A stretch of 64,000 nt of DNA from Glandiceps talaboti (taxonomy: Eukaryota > Hemichordata > Enteropneusta > Spengelidae), in assembly GCF_964340395.1 (NCBI RefSeq), contig NC_135564.1, forward strand, positions 11,500,391-11,564,390. The letters run 5' to 3'. Made by a program: the position numbers and the translations under genes. A model generated the notes under the pieces. That model worked only from the letters and a program-made list of their open reading frames with translations. It had not been told where the DNA came from and searched no databases. The stretch's first letter is position 1; each line of letters begins with the position of its first letter. Below are positions 1 to 34,600 of the stretch, piece by piece.

Positions 1-932
1 GAAAGTATGAAGAAGGATATCATCAAGATTTTCCATGAAGCTGAAGATAACTATAGAGTCCAGCTTGAAAATTGTCAACTATCTCGACATTACATTGAAC
101 CTCACCAACGGAAAGTACTACCATATAGGAAACCAAATGACCACCCAGTATACGTTCATTCTAGAACAAACCATCAGCCATCAATCATCAAACATCATCC
201 AGTGGCAATAAGTAAACGGCCTTCTGACATTTCCTAGGATGAAAGTGTGTTTAACTCCGCAGCCCCAATCTACGCAAAAGTACTCAAAAACAGCGGGTAT
301 GAAGATGGCATGGCATATGTCAATAAAAGTGTCGATAAAAGTAAAGAGGAAAATAGACGAAGAAATACCATCTGTTTAATCCACCTTATAGTAAAACCGT
401 TACGGTAAAATCAAACATCGGTAACTAATTCCTCCACTTAATTGACAAGCACTTCCCTAGAGGTTCGAAACTGCACAAAATATTTCACAGAGGCAACGTC
501 AAAGTGAGCTATAGCTGCATGGTGAACATAGCATCCATTGTTAAAGCGCACAAAGATAATGGAACCCAAGAAGAAAGCACTGAGCGTAGCCTGTAACTGT
601 CGAGTTAAGGATATGTGCCCCCTTGGAGGAAAATGCCAATCCAGTAATATCGTGTACAGTGCCAATGTTAAGACCAACGATAGCAACAAGCAATACATTG
701 GTTTAACGGATAACAGTTTCAAACCACAAACAATCCATCACCAATGAGAGATCACATCTGTACTGAGCTATCAAAACATATCTGGAACTTGGAAAGGAAA
801 GGTCAAGAGTATACCATCATCACACGCGCACCATCCTATTCTAGTGTTTCAAAGCGATGTGACCTCTGTCTGGCAGAAAAGCTATGCATCATCTACGCTG
901 ACAAATCCAATTTATTAAACAAACGATCTGAA

Positions 933-936
<4 letters not shown>
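1..936 (+). pseudogene. Penelope-like element remnant: 3' part of the RT ORF with GIY-YIG endonuclease domain
   Basis: Conceptual translation in shifting frames gives the C-terminal part of a Penelope-like retroelement polyprotein. Segment 7-234 reads YRKPNDHPVYVHS and SNHxPSIIKH-like sequence. An in-frame TAG at 235-237 is followed by DESVFNSAAPIYAKVLKNSGY in the same frame. The frame changes near 360-428, and 429-560 reads LIDKHFPRGSKLHKIF and VKVSYSCMVNIASIVK. A further shift leads at 559 to CNCRVKDMCPLGGKC, then IVYSANVK...YIGLTDNSF, which is the cysteine-rich segment plus GIY-YIG core. After another shift at about 744 comes LSKHIWNL...KRCDLCLAEKLCII...LLNKRSEL. The family assignment rests on recalled conserved blocks. 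At least three frameshifts and a stop make it non-functional. The catalytic RT core would lie upstream of the window. It has the same orientation as gene A and probably sits in one of its 5' introns. Confidence 0.8.
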
Positions 937-1018
<82 letters not shown>

Positions 1019-1050
1019 TTCAGATCGTTTGTTTAATAAATTGGATTTGT
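901..1050. repeat. 150-bp perfect palindrome: PLE-derived arms around (TA)39
   Basis: Bases 901-936 are the exact reverse complement of 1015-1050. The 78 bases between them (937-1014) are pure alternating TA, which is self-complementary, so the whole 150 bp is one uninterrupted palindrome. The left arm is the last recognisable part of the Penelope-like remnant (the codons for NKRSEL). The right arm is the same sequence inverted. Bases 900 and 1051 do not pair, so the symmetry ends sharply. Confidence 0.95.
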
Positions 1051-1094
1051 ATATATATATAATATATATATAATATATTTATATATATATTATA

Positions 1095-1190
<96 letters not shown>
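1051..1190. repeat. (TA)n tract with interruptions
   Basis: About 140 bp of alternating AT, broken by AATATA and ATTTATA units, adjoins the palindrome. Bases 1191-1566 contain no exon I can see, only a short (CATCA)n tract at about 1362-1402. Confidence 0.95.
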
Positions 1191-1192
<2 letters not shown>

Positions 1193-1566
1193 CAGCTCAG
1201 ATATTTAGTTCATATGGATAATATGTGAGGCTAATGAGGACAATCTTCCACATGTCCTACAAAAGTATTGAAATATATGTAAATACATTCAACAGAGAAT
1301 AGAAGTCATGATAAAACAACCAGAACATTGAAAGTTTACATGACTGCAGAAGAGAACTGTACATCACATCACATCACATCACATCACATCACATCACATC
1401 ACGATTACGTACGAAGTGATCACCAAATGTTTTGTAATAGATCATGGCAAATAAAATATTTTGGGCAGATATTTTGTTGGGAGTTTACGGTAGGAAATTT
1501 AATCGATCAAAATACATGAACAACTATTTTGTGCAGTAAAGGATTTATTCTGTATGTAAAATTCAG

Positions 1567-11986
<10,420 letters not shown>

Positions 11987-12586
11987 AATGAGCACTTAAT
12001 TAATCAAATATGAAGTATCATGCACACGTGTTTTTCTCAGATTCTACAAATTTTCTCAAACATATTATTATGTTTTGATATCTTTGATTATCATGTACTA
12101 TTTCATATTGTTTTGACAAATTTTATTATTTGGGCAGTTTGTCCACATCATTTTATTTTTTCTGCAAAAATTCCAGAAGGTATTTTCAATCCAAACACAC
12201 ATAGCAACAACAATATAAACAATATATTCTGAAACACATATATTCAATCTTCCAATTTTAGTGAGAAATATAATAATCATTTTCAACCATGATTTCTAAA
12301 CAAACGTGTTGTCTATCACGTTTTAGACAAAGGTGTATATCACGTTTGACTGAAATGAAAAAAAAGAAGGACTCGCAATGAATATATTTCAAAATAGTAA
12401 AAACATACATGTACGCACTTCGTTTGTTCAACGCTTGTCAACAAACTTGGAATGTCTATTGTCTAAACATGACGATATGTAAATTACGTGAATGACGCTT
12501 ATGTCCGTGAATTTGAAACAAAAGGGCGCCTTGAGGACGCTATCTCTGAAAATACTAAATATGTAGAGTCATGACAAACGCTTGTC

Positions 12587-12592
12587 AATAAA
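12587..12592 (+). terminator. Candidate poly(A) signal of gene A (AATAAA)
   Basis: This is an AATAAA hexamer about 600 bases after the gene A stop codon. Another AATAAA follows near 12924. The choice between them cannot be made from sequence alone. Confidence 0.35.
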
Positions 12593-12673
12593 AGCATGTA
12601 AAATATTACTTGGAGGTAACACTAATGTAATTATTCATGTTTTAAGAACGATTATACATTGGACCAATAGACA

Positions 12674-12674
12674 G

Positions 12675-12722
<48 letters not shown>

Positions 12723-12768
12723 GGTGGTGGTGGTGGTGGTGGTGGTGGTGGTGGTGGTGGTGGTGGTA
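12674..12768. repeat. (GTT)n(GTG)n trinucleotide microsatellite
   Basis: GTT repeats switch directly to GTG repeats. A similar compound tract lies in a gene D intron at 52625-52811. Confidence 0.97.
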
Positions 12769-13616
12769 GTTTTTAAGATCATTTACGAATGATCTTTACA
12801 AATTGGGTCTCCATTGTTATTTTATTTTCCCAGGGCTCTTTTCATAGCTACTTATGTATAGAGATAGTTTCATTTTGATAGTTTATATATTCAGCAGAAT
12901 TCCAGTCATGTCTAGACTCTATTAAATAAAGCCTTTGAGGAACTGTTTTACCATAGTATATAGAATAAACAAGATTTGCAATTTTACTGAGTTCACCATC
13001 TCCAGTCCATAGTTCACTAACATACGACGCTTGTACAAACTGGTAAATTAATCTTAATATCTGTGTATAAAAGTAGATAGCTATACTAGTTAAGCTAATT
13101 CCATATTAAAACATTGTTTATGAACAGAACTTTATTTTTAACATTGTAAAGTGTTGGATGAATTCTTGTATTGTCAGAATGTTTCATGTATATTTGCTCT
13201 TGAAATTCTATTTACAATATCACAGTGATGATCAACAAGAGCTAAACTATATAAATCCCCCCCCCCACTCAAGAATAGACTCAGTCATACATGAATGAAC
13301 TCCCAATATATGCTTGTTAAACAATAAACCCGGGTATCAACCATGACAAGGGAGGATGCCTGAGCGAGCGCCCATCCCTCACTTTGAAAAAAAATGTTAT
13401 AATAAAAGAGCCCAGGGCGCTAAGGTGGTTCAATACGGTACTATACTACTATGTGATACCACACTTTAAACAGTGTAGAGTATATATTGGAATATATGCA
13501 TGGGTAGATCATATTAAGGTATTCGACAATATTTTAGAACTAGATGTACATTTCTTATACTATCACCTAATTGATTTCTATTTCAATTCCATTTTTGTTT
13601 GAACGATACGTGTGAT

Positions 13617-13735
13617 ATGAATGAATGAATGAATGAATGAATGAATGAATGAATGAATGAATGAATGAATGAATGAATGCATGAATGAATGAATGAATGA
13701 ATGAATGAATTAAGGTAGGGAGGGAGGGAGGGAGA
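13617..13735. repeat. (TGAA)n and (GGGA)n microsatellites
   Basis: ATGA/TGAA repeats run from 13617 to 13710, followed by GGGA repeats to 13735 and a short GGAT run near 13771-13788. Confidence 0.97.
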
Positions 13736-13938
13736 AAGAGGGGGGACGTGTGCAGTGAATGGGTCGGTGGGTGGATGGATGGATGGATCGATATATCCAT
13801 GGAGATATATACAAGTCCATATGCATGCTGAATGGCTTACCTAGGTGTACTGCTTATGGATATAATTATAATTAAGACAGAGTACAATAACCTACAGTCT
13901 GAGACAATATAATACATCCCCATGCACCTAGTGACCTG

Positions 13939-14044
<106 letters not shown>

Positions 14045-14364
14045 CATCGTGATTCCCCGACTGACGCAATCAAAATGTTAAAGGTTCCGAACACATCTTA
14101 GTCTGCAATAGCTGTCACGTGCCTCGAATCGCAACATGCCTAACACAGTCGAATACATATCCACTAACATTCACACATTGTTTTTAAAGTCAGGGTTCAC
14201 TATGTAGTAGTAAAAAAGTAATGTATAACTAGCTGAGAAAAACTTTAACCAGCTCATCAGGTCATACTCCATTGTAGTGTCGAGATACAAAGTGTACTTC
14301 GAAGGTAAACAACAGATTCAGTCAGTTCTTTCCCACCCCGTACTGCTGTTACCAATTGAGCGTT

Positions 14365-26540
<12,176 letters not shown>

Positions 26541-26726
26541 CGAAACCATCAAGCTCACCCTGTTTCGTCTCAACGTACTGCTGTATGCATTGAACTGTTT
26601 TTATTAACTCATGAATATCGTCCGATGTAAACGAATGTGTAATATACACATTAAAGTAATTGGAAACGAGATAGATAGTCTGAACAAGTGATTCAATATG
26701 AGAATCGCTATTCTTCGCAGTGTTAC

Positions 26727-26732
26727 AATAAA
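26727..26732 (+). terminator. Candidate poly(A) signal of gene B (AATAAA)
   Basis: AATAAAATAAAT starts 187 bases after the gene B stop, a normal distance for a 3' end. Confidence 0.55.
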
Positions 26733-27138
26733 ATAAATATATCGAAAATTTCAGTCACTATTCGCAAGTGTTATGAATGGCGTAAAGTGTAGTATAAACG
26801 TTTTACTGCAAACTCCTGACCTCTCCCTGTCTTTCTTCCAACCTCCATCCTTTTCCCTCCCTCCCTTGGGCTGTATCAGAGAATATATAGTTTATGCATC
26901 ACCTTCAAATCACACTGGATTTTACTTCCATACCCAGAGAGTAAGATAAATACAATTTGAAATATGAGATGTGGATTAACAAACCATTCAAACGTACCCC
27001 AGTGCCACTTTCAATGTAGGTAGAAAGGTAGAAATAACACTCGAACAATTATGTAGGGAGGTGTTGTTGAGATAGGGCAAAGGCTTTGGACGGTAAACGT
27101 TAGCATGGTATGTACGGTACGTAACGTATGTACGCATG

Positions 27139-27531
<393 letters not shown>

Positions 27532-28262
27532 GCAAGTCAGATATTCACATATCTAAATCAAGGTCGATCCTTTTCATAGATCGAGCAAGATTTGAGTGGA
27601 ATTATGACATCGTTCATACCAAGCCCTGGTACCTGCTAGGATGTGACTTATATTGTGACAGCAAGAGTTCCATGTTGCTTGGAAAAGACAGGGGCAGGGA
27701 TACCATTTCGTGACTCGGTTAGTCTCAGGTGCACCGAAAAATAGAACGATTGTTTACCCCTTTTTTCGGATATGTACCTCACTGAATATAATCTGTAATT
27801 GTCACACGAACATTTACCATAGCTCGGCCTGTAACGACATAATCGTTATGGTTAGGCAATATCTCCGAATTCAAGTGTTTGATTTCAAATTCGTTGCTCA
27901 AAATATCTCTATGATAAAACCTTGCCCTTAATGAATCATAGTGCACTGTGAAATCAATAAAGAAGGAAAGGTCATTTATTTAAAAATCGATGCTGCAGAC
28001 TACGTGGTAATGTTGGAGTACATTGTTTGTTATCAGTATTGTGACTACACTACTGTTTGATCTTTTGGACTATGGATGGATGTTCTTGTCATTGTTGGTT
28101 CAACCTTTTGATTTGTTGCACAAACGAATATCTGTGTCGATTAATGCTCCATTAACAGTTTGTAACGAAGAGTTGGATGTCCCTGCCAGCTAAGTGTACT
28201 CGCCTTCGCTGCATCCAGTAAAACCCAAACACTTTGCGTTGATACAAAAACCACAAAAAGTT

Positions 28263-28347
28263 CAAGAATTCACTCGTTCCCCTGTCTTTAAGTCATCTTC
28301 TACGTCTTCTTTCAAGACAAGACTTAGAAAATACCTAAATCAGTAAT
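28263..28347 (+). pseudogene. Possible degraded LINE reverse-transcriptase C-terminal tail
   Basis: One frame gives NSLVPLSL and, one frameshift later, KSSSTSSFKTRLRKYLNQ followed by a stop. This resembles the usual ending of LINE ORF2 proteins (WNSLP..I..SSSLSSFKxxLKxYL). It is short and there is no upstream support, so it is tentative. Confidence 0.3.
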
Positions 28348-28729
28348 ATTTCTATTTTAACACTTGACTCCTCTCCCGCCCATTGCCATGACAATCCTAA
28401 GGAGGCGGTGCCAATTACTTACTCTGATCAAAATGGCCAGTAGCATTCGCCCTCATATCATGTGTACATCGGTCCCAATACATCAACTGAAATGACATAT
28501 CAAATATTTGGTGATACCGTTGCTACTTGGCCACTACTATTTGTCCACAGATATTGGGGGGAAGGATGTTGACCCAGATTCGTGGCCATCATATCAAGAT
28601 TTTACTGTACAGACTCTACTCGGTCACCCTGTCTGGATTTGCGCGGAATGCTCTATGATCTGTCCACTTAGATGTAGTTCAAGACAAAACGATACTGTGA
28701 TAGTTCAAGACACAGCGATACTTTGAAAG

Positions 28730-29202
28730 ATGACAGAGAACTTTCTTCATATCATCGTGTGCTTTGCACGTAAGTAACATAAATTAGTACAATTTTTAAC
28801 ACGCTCTTCACTTTATATGGTGTACATGCGATTTGCATGGGTACACGCCCCCTTACACTGTCCTGTGTATTTTGGTCAACTTGCTAGAGGCAGGTTTTAA
28901 GTATCTGTATGTTTATTAAGAATTATCATTGGAGCTACGTTGCACGAATTATTATCAGTAAACTGATATAAAGAGAACATGAATATCATGAACATGGCAT
29001 CTGTGGTTAAAACCAATCACAACGTTTATATAGCTCATTTATCAAATGCTCAAATTCAGATCGATAAACAGATATTGTAATTGATTTTCGTACAAATCGT
29101 TAGCATTAAAATTAACACTACCCACTGCGTAACAAAGATGGTAGCGATCGAGTCATCTAGCTATTATAGTAATTTTGAATTTTTCAATTGCTTTATGAAT
29201 CG

Positions 29203-29260
<58 letters not shown>

Positions 29261-31610
29261 TAATCAATCAATCAATCAGTTTAATAGCCAATGCAACACG
29301 ATTTAGTTGTTCGGCATTATTCTTAATTCCGAAAAAACCTAATCCAGGTTAACCAGGGACGTGTTTGAACCTCGTTCCAGGTGCAATAGGAGCGTGCACG
29401 AACCTCGAGCTCTTTCAGGGTGGTACTGCGGATGTGAACATCCAGGTTGACCAGGGACGTCTATATGTCCCTGGACGCAATGAATGCAAGCAACTGAAAT
29501 AAAACATCTACATCGGCAACATCAAAGATAATGGAGTAAAATATATAGCTGATAGCTAAACTAGACGAGATAATAAACTGGACCGACTGATTCCTCCTGA
29601 GGTGAAGATACTTTGATTCAACAGGTCATATTGAGTTTATCCCACATGCCAATATAGCCAATCTTCAATCCGAAGATTCACCGGTTTTGAGTATGGGTTT
29701 CTTTAGCATGAGTAATCTGTGTACTGATATTACTTAATGGGTGTCTATTTTTTTTTTTTTCAAACCCTCTAGTTTGTCAACTACTCGTAACACATGGTGA
29801 ACTTGTACAAGAACAGTTAGAGTGGTCGGTGAATAGAACATGTCCAGTTGGCTGGATAAAATACGAAGACAACTGTTTTAAGGTGATTGTTATGTTTTGT
29901 CACAGATACTCCCTTAAATCGCTAGTCGGTCAGTGACGAATTTCATATCACGAATTGTCAAGAACACTTTGGCATGACAAATAGACAAAGGGTCGAAAGT
30001 TCGCTGCATAAATCTCAGGCTGTGCTCTATCTCACGTAAATATATAAACAGAATATTACGTCGAACCTGAACAAACTGTAATCTATAAATGGAACATTTC
30101 AGTACGATGCCATCTATACATTGAGTGTCAGGGGGATAAGACTAGTTCGACTACCCGAACCCGTATTGACATTGGCTGTATGCCATCTTATTAAGGTACA
30201 TTGTCCTCAGTTGAATGATGACAACCCATCGTACAATGTTAGAGTGGACAAATGAATGAGAAGTTGAGTATAAATTTTAGAATTTGAATTGATAAACAAC
30301 TTCACAATGTCCTACTCGAAATAAATAGGAATCAGTTAAAACTCCGAAATAAATACCCTTCTCTCATCCACATGGCCAATTTAAAGCACATGACCTTGAT
30401 CGATGAATTCTGTAATGTCGAGCTCAGTTTGGAAATCACCATAAACATTGCACAATAAATCATCTTTGTTAAATATCAAAATATACGGACTAAACTTGTA
30501 GACACAATAAGATCATTACAAAGAATAATGAACAATAATGGGTACAAATGGTGAATATCTTAAATGTGTATATTATCCCACTACAGGTGTATGAATTAGA
30601 TTATCAAAGTCAACTATCATGGCATGATGCTTTATATTTCTGTCAATCCATGAATGCTGACTTGGCTAGTTTCCATAGTCAGGAGGAGGAGGACTATGTT
30701 ATCCAGCAATCAAATCCCTAGTGAGTATATTGTGCATGTACTGATACAGTTTAATAATGAGAGCAGGGGTCAAGAGTTTGTTTGTGAGCGCATACGGTGT
30801 GTGCTCAGTGAGTTTGTTTGTTTGTTTATCAGTATAAGTGTTTTGTTTTGTTTTAAGTGTGTTTGTCTACATTTACGCGTGCGTGGTAGTTTTTAACTGT
30901 CCAACAACTTTCGATAAATGCATTTCCGCGCGCGCGCGCGCGTGTGTGTATCTTTGTCTGTCTGTCTGTCTGTCTGCCTGTCTGTCTGTCTGTCTGTGTA
31001 TGTCTATGTGTGTGTGCGCGCGCGTTTGTGTATCTGTGAACGACTTGGTCTTGTTTACGCGACACGCGTTTGCATGTGTAACGACACTATTATGACCCTA
31101 ACAGTTTCCCTGATCAACCAGTTGCAAGGGGCAACACAGTTAAAATACTATGTGTATTAATATTAATATTAATATGAATATTTGAATTTATTTGTCTCGA
31201 TCGGCATTTGAATTGTTTTATTTCACGCATTCTTACTGAATCTCACAAAAATCTTTCCATCTGTCTACATTTATCATATATTATACTCATCTACGTGACT
31301 GTGAGTATATATGTATACGTCACATAACTTTGAAACTTTAATTTGCCATTTTTTACTCGTTTGTATGTATCCATCCCAATCTATCTACCTACCCAACTGT
31401 TGAACCACGCCTGTCTATTTGCCTGTTTTTCTGTAATTTCATCTCTGATGTATAAATTACTAGCTCCACTGAATCTTTTTGGTATGGACTGAATGATATT
31501 GAAGAAGATGGAGGTAAGAATTAACACACTAATACTGTAAATATGAATTCTCGAGCTCCTTGTAACATCATTCATAGTTTTACTTTACGTAAAGGAAGAT
31601 AATGTTATAA

Positions 31611-31658
<48 letters not shown>

Positions 31659-34600
31659 CGCCCGTCTTTCCTGCCGTCTATCCATCTAGCTGGCTGGCTG
31701 GCTGTATGTCTGGTTGTCTATCTTGTTTTTATCTGTTCATGGACAGCATATCTCAAAAAGTACAGTATCAGTTCCAATGAAACTTGCAACATATCTTTAT
31801 AGTAATAACAAAAACTTATTAGATTTTGGTAACATATTATGAATATCAAAGCGTCATTTGCATGAAAAAAACTTTTGGTAAATAGGCAATATCAAATTGT
31901 ATGTAGTGTGGTAAATACATGAACGATAGCAAAGCACATATGGCTGATATAGGTTGGTGACCTAACTTTTAATTTGAATGGGTTGTTTGCATAGTTAATA
32001 TTTTGTAAAAATTAGGCAATATCTTAAGAATGCACTTTTACATTCTATATAATTGTGGATGAAATTGATGACAGGAAATCGTTTATGTCCTATATGTCGT
32101 TGATGTAGCTTCAATGTTAATTAAATATTCCTATAAGTATCATTTTAACTAGCCAATACTTTAAAAATAAGAGCTTTAAATTACTTCTAATTAAACATGT
32201 ACATCCACGATAACAGGTCATTTGCATAATATACCTAAGGGATATATCATGTATGGTAGTTCAGAGTTTTGTGAGTAGAAAAAAAATTTAAAGACTTGCA
32301 TTTTCGCCTGTATGGAAAGTATTCTGTTCACATCAGGTAATTTATACGGTAAGGCATAGTACAGTATTACGAAGTGCTTCGGCGTGGAGAAGCCGAAAGG
32401 GTCAAATGAATTACGTCATCTCTCGTGGCTTTTTCATCTTAGGTATAGTTCTAGACTGGCAAGGACAACTACTTTTTTTAGTAAGGCTGCTTAATAGTTT
32501 GCTCTCAAATGTACCTTACACGAATATATTGGGTGTGTAATCCAAAATAACAATTGTGTGTCTTACTCACCAAAAGTGCACCACACTAAAGAGAGGGTCA
32601 GCTTTCCTGCAGCGACTATGTAAATCCTGTCATTGAGTATTCATATACTTTTTTTCAGTTTACGTATGGAGTGATGGTTCCAATGTAACGTATCTGAACT
32701 GGTCACCGGGTGAACCATACCTGGGAGACGTATATCAATGTACAGCTGCCGTGTGGTATTCTTTGTACCCATCCACGAATTTAGGGTGGGGCATATGGCC
32801 ATGTACAGGATCAAATTCTTTTGTGTGTAAAATACACATAGGTATGGACCACGTTCACGTCTAATGTCCCCTTTGTTTCTGAACTAATGGCCACAACAGA
32901 CGTTCACATGTTTAGAGTGCCTTAGCTTGTTGTGACACCTTGAAGTTCAGAATCAAAGAGAAAACCATACAATATATATACCTACTTTAAATGTTATGCT
33001 TTACATCGTGACCGGATTTCAGAATGATCTGACTAGTAGTGGGGATTTAATTATAACGATTTGACCAAATATGGCATCGTTTAAAATCTAATTTGCATAT
33101 ATTATGAACAACGGGGTATTTATTTTTCGAATACTTGTTCTTTACGCTACTACCACTGTTTCTATACTTTGCCAAATGCAGTGATTGTTGCAATGGGCTT
33201 GACTATGATTGTTATTTGTACGTTTTAATTTCGAAATATCACTTCACTTTTGATAATACCAAATTTAATCAATATTGTCCAGTTGTACTAAAAACAACAT
33301 ATTGTTTGTTTTTTTCAGATCAGGAGTTGGTTACACCATCACCACCACCTACATGTTACCAAGGCAACCCTGACTGGTTTGAGTATGACGGGATGTGTTA
33401 CTATTTCAGTCATATATCTGGTGAGGGTGATAAGAGTTGGACAGACTCTCGGTCTTACTGCAACTCTATGGGTGGTGAATTAGTATCTATTCACGGTGAA
33501 GAAGAAAATACATGGATCACTGATCGAGTAAGATCATCAAGGGACACGTACATTTGTAAAGATCTGACTGTCATTCATCATGTAGTTAATCATTACACAT
33601 TGAAAGTTCGAACAGTGTACGGATTGAACAAAACTTATCTAGTCAGCGTTCTCCGTCCATGTTTATATAATTGTTCTATCGAAATTGACGACCAGGTGCG
33701 CATGTTTTCTATTCTCCCTTCCCATGTGTTCCTTTGAACACGGCGCAATCTCAATCATTGTGGTGTTTAATTCAATACACGTTTCATGTAATGGAATAGT
33801 CTATACTGACTCCTAAGAGTTTTGTATTGACAATGTCATTGTGCACATTTTCCGTAACGAACATTTGTATAAAGTGACAAGTCTTTCAAGTCATTGGATA
33901 TATTAAATTGTTTTTCATCTCCTTTACTTCTAGATTAGAAAGTCAAATACAAACAATATATACATTGGATTAAGGGAATACGGATGGAGTGGAATCTATG
34001 AGTGAGTATTGCATTTTATCTAAGTCTCCAAGAATTACGGATAAGCAGCGCCACCAACGGCGATGATCAAAAATTCTCAAAAATGTTTGCAATAAGGCCT
34101 AACGACAGAGAAAGAGTTCTGTAAACCTGAAAATTTTCACTTAAGACTTTTTGGGGGGACAGGATAAGCACAGATTTATTAAAAGTAGGGACTAAACTCT
34201 TTGTAAGTGAAAACAATGTACCCGTCTTGGAATAAGTTAACATCAGTCTTTGGCAACTAGCTGAAGACTGTGAAGTCAGAATTTTTTAGGGGCGAAAATA
34301 TTTCTCGGTATTAAGCCTTCAAACCCCCTTTATATCAAATGGTTTATACCTAGGAGGTCGAGGTGAAAATGGTATTTATGATACGATACCTCATGCTATG
34401 AGTATGTTTGACAATCGGTATATTTGATAATCTGCAATTATTGTCCACCAAATATAGTAAGTGTGTTTGTTAGAGCGTTGTTATTTCTCAAAGTATGGTC
34501 TTAAACACATTACATTTGTTAAATTTTATTGAAATAAGTACATTTTGTCTGTGTATTTATCATATCCAGATGGTCTGATGGTACTATGCTACAGTATGAG

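Noticed and set aside
28508-28726. 72-codon open frame just before gene C
   Set aside because: No domain recognisable; the gene C signal-peptide ATG at 28730 explains the start better.
30928-31023. CpG island / promoter from the CGCGCG run
   Set aside because: It is only a short dinucleotide tract inside a compound microsatellite in an intron; the surrounding DNA is AT-rich.
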